NCBI RefSeq assembly: GCF_029076845.1
Contig: NZ_JARESE010000050.1
Location: forward strand, 1-64,000
Source of the DNA: Novosphingobium album (ex Liu et al. 2023)
GTDB taxonomy: Bacteria; Pseudomonadota; Alphaproteobacteria; Sphingomonadales; Sphingomonadaceae
Length of the DNA stretch: 64,000 nucleotides
Reading direction: 5' to 3'
Both the position numbers and the translations under genes were made by a program. A model generated the notes under the pieces. The model had not been told where the DNA came from, ran no database searches, and saw only the letters and a list, made by a program, of their open reading frames with translations. The number at the start of each line of letters is the position of its first letter. Positions within the stretch are counted from its first letter, which is position 1. This document shows, piece after piece, positions 55,043 through 64,000 of this stretch.

Positions 55043-55783
55043 TCAGCTTGCCGCTTCGGCAAGCAGCACTTGGGCCAGTTCTTGCGGGCGGGTGTTCATC
55101 ACCTGGTGGCCGGCATCGATGCGCGGCGTGGCCCGGGCGCGCATCCGCGTGGCGAAGTGTTCCTGCCAGGCCAGCGGCAGGATCGCGTCGCGCAGGCACA
55201 GGACATAGCTGACCGGGATCGCGGCAAGATGGTCGTAAGCCCAGTCGGCCGCTTCATAGGCGCTACGCGGCCAGCGGTCGCCGCCCAGCTTGTCGAGGAA
55301 GGCGTCGGCTTCGGTCTGTGCCATGTCGTTGCAGAACATGATGCGATAGCGCTCGCGTTCGGGCAGGGTGGTGTCGGTCAGCGCGCGCGTGGCGGCGGTC
55401 TGGTCGTGCTCGCGCATTCGCGCCGTGGTCATTTCGATGATGGTCAGCCCCGGATCGGGCGCGATGCAAGTGACGAAGACGAGCTTGCGCAGCAGGTCCG
55501 GCCGCAGCGCCGCGATCACGGGCAGGACGGTGCCGGCCTGCGAGTGGCCGACCAGCACGACATCGCCCAGCCCGGCCGCCTCGATATCGGCGATGAGTTC
55601 GCGGGCGATATCCTCGAAAGCGATGCCGTCGGTCTTGCGGCCGCGCTTGGCGCCGCAGCCCGGCACGTCGAGCGCCAGGCAGCGCGCCTGGCCATGCGAT
55701 TGCCGGCCGATGGCGGCGATGGCCTCATCCCACACCCAGCCGCCTTGTCCCCCGCCGTGCAGGAACACGATTGGATTCGTCAT
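55043..55783 (-). CDS. Alpha/beta hydrolase
   Basis: A 246-residue soluble hydrolase. The oxyanion region HGGGQGGWVWDE starts near residue 9, the nucleophile elbow GHSQAG places Ser at 81, and the histidine is in IDAGHQVMNT near the end. It resembles esterase/salicylate-esterase-like family members, but the substrate is unknown. Two adjacent ATG codons (55786, 55783) follow GGGAGAG; the second is used here. It is divergent from the YceI gene. Confidence 0.87.
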   Translation of the reverse strand: MTNPIVFLHGGGQGGWVWDEAIAAIGRQSHGQARCLALDVPGCGAKRGRKTDGIAFEDIARELIADIEAAGLGDVVLVGHSQAGTVLPVIAALRPDLLRKLVFVTCIAPDPGLTIIEMTTARMREHDQTAATRALTDTTLPERERYRIMFCNDMAQTEADAFLDKLGGDRWPRSAYEAADWAYDHLAAIPVSYVLCLRDAILPLAWQEHFATRMRARATPRIDAGHQVMNTRPQELAQVLLAEAAS

Positions 55784-55870
55784 CATGGCTCTCCCGGTTT
55801 TGCTGCAGTCTAGGGATTTGGCCCGCATCTTGACAGGCCAAGTTCATCCACCCTGGGCTATCGTACCGCC

Positions 55871-56488
55871 ATGCCTGGTGAAGAACCGTCCCTGTCGCCG
55901 CGCCGCGCCGTCGTGCGATGGCGCCGCGCCGTCCTGCCGGTGCTCGCCGGGCTGGCGGCGACGTCGGCGGGCGCCGGGATGCCGCAGGCGTTCCAGCTCG
56001 ATGGCCCGGCCAGCCGCGTGGAAATCAAGGTCGGCGTGCTCGGGCTCGCCTCCAGGACGGCGCGGTTCGGCACGATTTCGGGCCGGATCGCGCTCGCGCC
56101 CGAGCCGGCCACGGCAACGCGGCTGGACGTCCGGCTTGACGCGCGATCGCTGGCCTCGGACGACAAGAGCATGTTGGCGAGGCTGAAAGGCGCGGATTTC
56201 CTGGATGTCTCGCGCTATCCCGCGATCGCCTTTACCGGGCGCGCCATGCGCGTGACCGGGCCGCGCACCGGCGACATCACTGGCGACCTGACCATTCGCG
56301 GCGTCACGCACGCCGAAGTGCTCCATGTCACTTTCGATCGCGACTTGTCGGGGATCGACGGGCGCGCGCCGCTGGGCCTGGCCGGCCGGATGCAGATAGA
56401 CCGCCGCGCCTATGGCATGACCGCGCTGCCGCTGATCGTGGGCAAGACGGCGGCGATCACCATCACTGCCCGGCTCGTGCCCGGCTGA
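55871..56488 (+). CDS. YceI family protein
   Basis: A 205-residue exported lipocalin-like protein. A signal-anchor-like N-terminus (VRWRRAVLPVLAGLAATSAG) precedes a YceI beta-barrel: FQLDGPASRVEIKVGVLG, GTISGRIALAP, FLDVSRYPAIAFTG, GDITGDLTIRGVTHAEVLHV and FGL-like ending in KTAAITITARLVPG. Family members bind polyisoprenoid lipids in the periplasm. It is the only plus-strand gene in this stretch, converging on rbfA. Confidence 0.87.
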   Translation: MPGEEPSLSPRRAVVRWRRAVLPVLAGLAATSAGAGMPQAFQLDGPASRVEIKVGVLGLASRTARFGTISGRIALAPEPATATRLDVRLDARSLASDDKSMLARLKGADFLDVSRYPAIAFTGRAMRVTGPRTGDITGDLTIRGVTHAEVLHVTFDRDLSGIDGRAPLGLAGRMQIDRRAYGMTALPLIVGKTAAITITARLVPG

Positions 56489-56495
56489 TCAGCCT

Positions 56496-56888
56496 TCAGT
56501 CGTCAAGGTCGCGCTTGACGCGCGGGTCGGACAGCAGCCGTTCGATGCGGTCCGCCTCCTCGAAGCTGTCATCGGCGCGGAAGCGGAGCTTGGCCGCGAA
56601 CTTGAGGCCCAGCCGGCTGGCAACCTCGCGCTGGAGATAGGCGGTGTTCTGCCGCAGCGCGGTCAACACTTCGTCCTCGTTCGCGCCCAGCAGCGGCTTC
56701 ACGAAGACCGTTGCCTGCCGCAAGTCCGGCGTCATGCGCACTTCGGTGACCGAAACCGAATGCGCGCTCAGCGTGTCGTCGTGCACTTGTTGGCGCGTGA
56801 GCACTTCGGAAAGCACATGGCGCACCCGCTCCCCCACCTTGAGCAGGCGGACCGAGTGCTGTTCGGGGGTGAATTGCTGGCGTGCCAT
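56496..56888 (-). CDS. rbfA: Ribosome-binding factor A
   Basis: A 130-residue KH-fold factor needed for 16S rRNA 5'-end maturation and cold adaptation. [36 protein letters not shown] and [21 protein letters not shown] (three family blocks, the last at about residues 95-115) are clear. It lies downstream of infB but separated by an unknown gene. Confidence 0.95.
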   Translation of the reverse strand: MARQQFTPEQHSVRLLKVGERVRHVLSEVLTRQQVHDDTLSAHSVSVTEVRMTPDLRQATVFVKPLLGANEDEVLTALRQNTAYLQREVASRLGLKFAAKLRFRADDSFEEADRIERLLSDPRVKRDLDD

Positions 56889-56968
56889 GGCGACCTTCAT
56901 GTGGCGAAACGGCGTGAATTTGCAATGGCCGGCTGTGCCCATGGACCTGTCCGGCCCACCATGGCGCG

Positions 56969-57460
56969 TTACGGGCGCGCTTGCGACGACTTGCAGTACT
57001 TGGCGATCGAGCGCGGGTTGCGGCGCGCGATCTCGGCGTTGTAGGCGCGGATATAGGCGGCTTGCGCCTTGCCGCAGGCATCGGGCGCGGGATCGCGGTT
57101 GCAACAGGCCGGCGCGGGATCGCCGCCCGCCGGCCGCGGGTCGAACGGATAGGGCCGGGTATCGGCGAAATCGCCGCCTTCGCGGCATTCGCCCGTCGCG
57201 GCGATGACGCCGTCGGCCGTCATCCGCAGCGCCACGCCGTCGTGCGTCACGAAATAAAACCGATCCTCGCCGCGCGTGAGGTCGGCGCGCGCGTCGCGCT
57301 GCGGATCGCGCCGGGCGAGGTCGGCCAGACAGGCATGCACGGCGCTGTCGGCCGCGGCCTTGCGCGTCCAGGCCTGCGACCACCAGACGATCCCCGCCGC
57401 CAGCAAGACGACGAACAGGCCGACGGCGACAAGGGCGGGCGTGGTGCGCAGGCTCTGCAT
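56969..57460 (-). CDS. Membrane-anchored protein of unknown function
   Basis: A 163-residue protein with one N-terminal helix (about residues 7-27, [19 protein letters not shown]). The outer part has five cysteines ([36 protein letters not shown]), a mid-region [20 protein letters not shown], and a terminal [20 protein letters not shown]. No family is recognised. ATG 57460 is used since the helix follows. It sits between infB and rbfA, 81 bases from rbfA, and is probably in the same transcript. Confidence 0.65.
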   Translation of the reverse strand: MQSLRTTPALVAVGLFVVLLAAGIVWWSQAWTRKAAADSAVHACLADLARRDPQRDARADLTRGEDRFYFVTHDGVALRMTADGVIAATGECREGGDFADTRPYPFDPRPAGGDPAPACCNRDPAPDACGKAQAAYIRAYNAEIARRNPRSIAKYCKSSQARP

Positions 57461-57548
57461 ACAAGGTTCGCGATCATGCCACCGCCCGGCCGGCCACGGC
57501 AAGCCGCAGCGCGCCGGTGCCGGTCGGGAAAGGCATGGCCATCGCGCG

Positions 57549-60188
<2,640 letters not shown>

Positions 60189-60210
60189 ATTCTCGTTACG
60201 CCCTTCAATC

Positions 60211-60927
60211 TCAATTCGTCGTCGCGGGCGCGGCGGCTGGCGCCGGCCCGTTATCAATTTCCAAACCGGCCGCTTCGGCCCGCCCCTGGAATCGCAGCAG
60301 GCGCTGGAGCGGCGCGGCAATCCTTTGGGCCGCCCCGCGATCGGTCAGCGCGAGGTGAACGACGTTGTCGCGGCCCAATGCCACAGACAGCGTCGCCCGG
60401 TCCAGTGGCAAGGCAAGGCCGCGAAGGCCGGTGCCTTCGGCTTCCTCGCCCACGCGCCAGGCCTGATCCAGCTTCCTTGCTCCGTCTTCGCCGGCATCGG
60501 CGGCATGGGCCAGCCAGGTGACACGGCCCGAACGGGCATGTTCGGCGATCCGGTCCGAACCCAGCAGCAGGAACCCGGCCTTCAGCTCAAGGCCCAGCCG
60601 GTCGGTCAGGGCGCGGACAAGCGCGCGTTCGATGCGGTCGGCAAGGTCATCGGGGATGGCCAGCGGCGCACCCTTGAACGCGCGCGCCAGCGCACCCTTC
60701 AGTTTGCCCTTCGCCAGCGCTTTTTCAAGAGTGTCGCGCGAAACGCCGATCCACGCGCCGCGCCCCGGGGCACGCGCGTGGACGTCGGGCAGCACCTCGC
60801 CATCCGGCGAGATCGCCAGGCGCACGAGGCTGTCCCGCGCGGCGGCTTCCCCGGAAAGGACGCAAGTCCTTTCCGGTTCGGACCCGGAACTGTCGGAGCC
60901 TACTTGGTCATTGCGAGGATTCCGCAT
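60211..60927 (-). CDS. ylxR: YlxR (DUF448) RNA-binding protein with L7Ae-like C-terminal domain
   Basis: A 238-residue protein. The YlxR domain spans about residues 17-95: EPERTCVLSGEAAARDSLVR, GEVLPDVHARAPGRGAWIG. It is followed by a second domain (LLLGSDRIAEHARSGRVTWL) like the L7Ae/L30e ribosomal fold. This two-domain form is usual in alphaproteobacteria. YlxR is linked to RNase P and nusA-operon regulation in other bacteria. ATG 60927 overlaps the nusA end by 20 bases, so coupling is expected. Confidence 0.92.
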   Translation of the reverse strand: MRNPRNDQVGSDSSGSEPERTCVLSGEAAARDSLVRLAISPDGEVLPDVHARAPGRGAWIGVSRDTLEKALAKGKLKGALARAFKGAPLAIPDDLADRIERALVRALTDRLGLELKAGFLLLGSDRIAEHARSGRVTWLAHAADAGEDGARKLDQAWRVGEEAEGTGLRGLALPLDRATLSVALGRDNVVHLALTDRGAAQRIAAPLQRLLRFQGRAEAAGLEIDNGPAPAAAPATTN

Positions 60928-62533
60928 CGGCGGCCTCCTCAGGTTCGGCCGCCGGTTCATCGTCGAACCAGTGCGCGCGCGCGGCCATGATGATCTCGTT
61001 GCCCTGCTCTTCGCTCAGGCCGTATTCGCCCAGCACGCCGCCCTTGTCCTCGTCGCGGGCGCGGCGATTGACCGTGCCGTCGCGGCGGCGCTGCTCGGTG
61101 CGCTTCTTGGCGATCAGCTCGTCGGTGGCAAGGTCGGCCAGATCGTCGAGCGTCTTGATCCCCGCCTTGCCGAGCGTGACCAGCATGGCTTCGGTCAGGT
61201 GCGGCAGCTCGGCCAGATCGTCCTCGACGCCCAGCGCGCGGCGTTCCTGCCGGCTCGCTTCCTCGCGCCGTTCCAGCGCTTCGTGGGCGCGGCTCTGGAG
61301 TTCCTCGGCCAGTTCCTCGTCGAAGCCCTCGATCGCGGCGAGTTCGCCCAGCTCGATATAGGCGACTTCCTCCAGCTCGCTGAAGCCCTCGGCGACAAGC
61401 AGCTGCGACAGCGTCTCGTCGACGTCCAGCTCTTCCTCGAACATCTTCGAACGCTCGGTGAATTCGCGCTGGCGCTTCTCCGAGGATTCCTGCTCGGTCA
61501 TGATGTCGATCTGCGAGCCGGTGAGCTGGCTGGCGAGACGCACGTTCTGGCCGCGCCGGCCGATGGCGAGCGAAAGCTGGTCGTCGGGCACGACCACTTC
61601 GATGCGGCTCTCTTCCTCGTCGATGACGACGCGGCTGACGGTCGCGGGCTGGAGCGCGTTGACCACGAACGTCGCGGTGTCCTCGCTCCAGGGGATGATG
61701 TCGATCTTCTCGCCCTGCAGTTCCTGCACCACCGCCTGGACGCGGCTGCCCTTCATGCCGACGCAGGCGCCGACCGGGTCGATCGAATGGTCGTGGCTGA
61801 TCACGCCGATCTTGGCGCGGCTGCCCGGATCGCGCGCGGCGGCCTTGATCTCGATGATGCCGTCGTAGATCTCAGGCACTTCCTGCGCGAACAGCTTCTT
61901 CATGAACTCGGGGTGCGCGCGGCTGAGGAAGATCTGCGGGCCGCGATTCTGCCGCTCCACCTTCAGGATGATCGCGCGGATACGCTCGCCCACGCGGGCG
62001 GCCTCGCGCGGGATCTGCTGGTCGCGGCGGATCACGCCCTCGGCACGGCCGAGGTTGACGATGACGTGGCCGAACTCGACCGACTTGATCACGCCGGTGA
62101 TCACTTCGCCGGCGCGGTCCTTGAATTCCTCGTACTGGCGCTCACGCTCGGCATCGCGGACCTTCTGGAAGATCACTTGCTTGGCCGACTGCGCGTCGAT
62201 GCGGCCGAGATCGACCGGCGGCAGCGGATCGACGATGAAGTCGCCGATCTTGGCGCCCGGCTGCAGCTTTTCGGCCTGCTTGAGATCGACCTGCTTGAAG
62301 TAGTCCTCGACCTCTTCCACCACTTCGACCACGCGCCACAGGCGCAAGTCGCCGGTGCGCGGATCGAGCTTGGCGCGAATGTCGTTCTCCGCGCCGTAGC
62401 GGTTGCGGGCCGACTTCTGGATCGCCTCTTCCATCGCCTCGATGACGATCGACTTGTCGATCATCTTCTCCGTCGCGACGGAGTTCGCGATCGCGAGCAG
62501 TTCTGCACGGTTGGCGGAAATCGCACTGGCCAT
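60908..62533 (-). CDS. nusA: Transcription termination/antitermination protein NusA
   Basis: A 541-residue elongation factor. It has an N-terminal RNA polymerase-binding domain (to about 130), S1 domain ([20 protein letters not shown]), two KH domains ([33 protein letters not shown]), and two helix-hairpin-helix/acidic repeats near the C-terminus ([39 protein letters not shown]). The order is that of proteobacterial NusA. It follows rimP by three bases. Confidence 0.98.
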   Translation of the reverse strand: MASAISANRAELLAIANSVATEKMIDKSIVIEAMEEAIQKSARNRYGAENDIRAKLDPRTGDLRLWRVVEVVEEVEDYFKQVDLKQAEKLQPGAKIGDFIVDPLPPVDLGRIDAQSAKQVIFQKVRDAERERQYEEFKDRAGEVITGVIKSVEFGHVIVNLGRAEGVIRRDQQIPREAARVGERIRAIILKVERQNRGPQIFLSRAHPEFMKKLFAQEVPEIYDGIIEIKAAARDPGSRAKIGVISHDHSIDPVGACVGMKGSRVQAVVQELQGEKIDIIPWSEDTATFVVNALQPATVSRVVIDEEESRIEVVVPDDQLSLAIGRRGQNVRLASQLTGSQIDIMTEQESSEKRQREFTERSKMFEEELDVDETLSQLLVAEGFSELEEVAYIELGELAAIEGFDEELAEELQSRAHEALERREEASRQERRALGVEDDLAELPHLTEAMLVTLGKAGIKTLDDLADLATDELIAKKRTEQRRRDGTVNRRARDEDKGGVLGEYGLSEEQGNEIIMAARAHWFDDEPAAEPEEAADAESSQ

Positions 62534-62536
62534 GGC

Positions 62537-63118
62537 TTAGTCTTCCTGTTCCTCAAGAATGTCGTCCGCGCCGTCGACCACTTCGTCTGCGCCGGAAGCG
62601 TCGAGCGGGCGGGTGGCGGCGATCAGGCGGTCGGTCAGGACCAGCCTGGCGGAATGGATATCGTCGAGCGGGAACGTGACCCGGCCCGACTTGCGATCAT
62701 CGAACAGTACCGTCTCACCTTCGAGCCCGGCAAGATCGCCATGCAGCGCCTTGCGGTTGCCGTCGACGGGATTGATCAGGTTGATCTTGGCCTCGTGCCC
62801 GGCCCACTGCGCGAAATCGCCAGGACGGGTCAGCGGGCGGTCGATCCCCGGCGAGCTGACCTCCAGGCGATAGGCATCGGCGATCAGCACTTCGCCCTGT
62901 TCCTCCAGCGCGTCGATCCGGTCGGACACGCGGTGCGACAGCGCGACGCAATCGTCGAGCAGGAGCTGCCCGGTCTCGGGCCGTTCGGCCATGATCTGCA
63001 GCGCCAGCTCATCGTCGCCCACTTCGCTGCGGCCCAGCAGCTTCACGCGCACGAGTGCGAAGCCGAGGGCTTTGACCTCGGGCTCGACGACCTCGATAAT
63101 GCGCGCGATATCGACCAT
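62537..63118 (-). CDS. rimP: Ribosome maturation factor RimP
   Basis: A 193-residue factor for 30S assembly. VDIARIIEVVEPEVKALGFALV, LLLDDCVALSHRVSDRIDAL and YRLEVSSPGIDRPLTRPGDF are family marks. The acidic tail (DGADDILEEQED) is longer than usual. ATG 63118 is chosen as the conserved start. First gene of the nusA-infB operon; a consensus promoter lies about 100 bases upstream. Confidence 0.96.
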   Translation of the reverse strand: MVDIARIIEVVEPEVKALGFALVRVKLLGRSEVGDDELALQIMAERPETGQLLLDDCVALSHRVSDRIDALEEQGEVLIADAYRLEVSSPGIDRPLTRPGDFAQWAGHEAKINLINPVDGNRKALHGDLAGLEGETVLFDDRKSGRVTFPLDDIHSARLVLTDRLIAATRPLDASGADEVVDGADDILEEQED

Positions 63119-63216
63119 GCGGGCTCCAGAAACGACCATGCGGCAACGCGGTTTCGGGCCGGCCCCACCGGGCGCCAGCACCAGACCTTGTTGCGACAAT
63201 GTCGGGATGGAGCGCT

Positions 63217-63245
63217 AGATATGTCTGTCCAGTGAAAAACGCAAG
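63217..63245 (-). promoter_or_regulatory. Probable sigma-70 promoter of the rimP-nusA-infB operon
   Basis: On the minus strand TTGCGT (63245-63240), a 17-base spacer, then TATCTA (63222-63217). The start of rimP is about 100 bases downstream. It lies in the 254-base gap before the SRPBCC gene. Confidence 0.55.
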
Positions 63246-63372
63246 CAAAAGCGACCGGCGCATGGCGCGATTGTGCCATTATGCGAATTTTTCGGCGAAT
63301 TTCCCGGGCGGCCACGCGCGGCCGGGCGGAAAGCGATCGTCCAGCGCGACCCGTGGGCTCCGGCGGTGGCCG

Positions 63373-63858
63373 TCATCCTGCCGCCTCGCCCGGCGAAAGG
63401 CGCGATCGCAGCGCGCCGAGCCGCGCGCGCCAGTGCGCGGCCAGCCGGTGCTGGAACAGCATGAGCGCCATGCCGTGCCGGGCCGCGTGGCTGGGCGCAA
63501 AGCGATCCCAGCCGCGATGCGCGACGGTGATCCGCGTCTCGTCGCCCAGGGCCTCGAACCGGACATCGACCTCGGTGGCCTCGTCCGGGCCGAAAGCGGC
63601 CTGCCGCCAGCTCAGCGCCAGCCGCTCGCCCGGCTGCCAGATGGTGACGCGGCCGATCTCGATGTCCGCGCCGTCGGCCAGCCGCGTCACCAGCCGGCCG
63701 CCTTCGCCCGGCTCGAATCGCAGGCATCCGTCGCCGCGCGCGGTCAGGGGGAACAGCGGATTGGCGCGCCACCATGCGCCGATATCGCGCGTGAACGCCT
63801 CGAACGCGCGATGCGGCGTCGCGCGCACGCGGATCGAGATGATGACGGCCGAGGTCAT
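63373..63858 (-). CDS. SRPBCC (AHSA1-like) domain protein
   Basis: A 161-residue START-fold protein. VIISIRVRATPHRAFEAFTRDIGAWW, EIGRVTIWQPGERLALSW and EVDVRFEALGDETRITVAHRGWDRF (three blocks, the last at about residues 98-122) match Aha1-type SRPBCC proteins. These bind hydrophobic ligands. Its ATG overlaps the stop of the preceding gene by four bases. Pairs of an ArsR-type regulator and an SRPBCC protein are common. Confidence 0.85.
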   Translation of the reverse strand: MTSAVIISIRVRATPHRAFEAFTRDIGAWWRANPLFPLTARGDGCLRFEPGEGGRLVTRLADGADIEIGRVTIWQPGERLALSWRQAAFGPDEATEVDVRFEALGDETRITVAHRGWDRFAPSHAARHGMALMLFQHRLAAHWRARLGALRSRLSPGEAAG

Positions 63859-64000
63859 TCGGGATCGCGCTCGACATGCGCCTTGAAGGCGGCAAGCTGC
63901 GCGCTCCACATCGCCTCGGCGGCTTCCAGCCAGCGCTTCAGCTCGTCCATCGCCTCGTGCCGCAAGGCATAGACCCTGACGCGCGCGTCGCTGGCCGGGT
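63855..64000 (-). CDS. C-terminus of a probable ArsR-family transcriptional regulator (partial)
   Basis: Only the last 47 or so codons lie in the window; the gene continues past 64000. The visible end reads ASDARVRVYALRHEAMDEL, then KRWLEAAEAMWSAQLAAFKA and HVERDPE. This matches the C-terminal helices of ArsR-type winged-helix regulators (a basic RVRVY wing end, then WL and W-x-x-x-L positions). The stop overlaps the ATG of the SRPBCC gene, which supports the assignment since such pairs are frequent. Confidence 0.6.
   Translation of the reverse strand, partial: PASDARVRVYALRHEAMDELKRWLEAAEAMWSAQLAAFKAHVERDPE

Overview
The window is a 64 kb stretch of high-GC chromosome from an alphaproteobacterium, most likely a member of the Sphingomonadales. 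Support for this: a GcrA-type cell-cycle regulator; a DUF4167 protein; an alphaproteobacterial-looking leader before rplJ; a CIRCE element plus an RpoH-like promoter before groESL; a CDC48-family AAA ATPase; and short dispersed palindromic repeats. I found no tRNA, rRNA, CRISPR array, phage or complete insertion sequence. Genus-level placement is inference.

Left part (1-14.5 kb): an LtrA-family membrane protein, rplJ-rplL with a structured leader and a strong terminator, a small secreted protein, an adjacent CHAD/CYTH pair (polyphosphate or triphosphate related), an NTF2-like protein coupled to a cytochrome c, a MATE exporter, groES-groEL, a repeat-rich gap, a class A beta-lactamase-fold hydrolase without the usual omega-loop glutamate, an Ala/Asp-rich lipoprotein, and polA.

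Middle (14.7-33.9 kb): an MscS channel, a TPM-domain lipoprotein, an ABC-F ATPase, the CDC48-like ATPase with an unexplained leader or small RNA upstream, UspA with an FNR-like box, a 3-oxoacid CoA-transferase pair, an SDR protein, glutathione peroxidase, a two-gene ThrE-type exporter, then metK-lnt with a 16-bp palindrome between them, a DUF4167 protein, and prmC-prfA-hisS.

Right-middle (33.9-48 kb): an M61 peptidase, ppa, pmbA, an orphan ABC-2 permease, gcrA, and a tight operon (cyclophilin, Lgt-like transferase, tetraether-synthase-like radical SAM protein, a 30-codon overlapping ORF, a small membrane protein). I consider this operon the best candidate for an undescribed system. It is followed by a diguanylate cyclase, a DUF1993 protein, and a pair of exported proteins of unknown function.

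Right end (48-64 kb): the conserved information-processing cluster on the minus strand, rimP-nusA-ylxR-infB-(unknown)-rbfA and truB-rpsO-pnp. It is interrupted by about 4.4 kb of unrelated genes (YceI, alpha/beta hydrolase, tdk, sulfotransferase, M50 protease, a DUF6491-like protein). truB carries an in-frame palindromic repeat that adds roughly 40 residues to the protein, and a relative of that repeat lies downstream of groEL. The window ends in an SRPBCC protein coupled to the C-terminus of a probable ArsR-family regulator.
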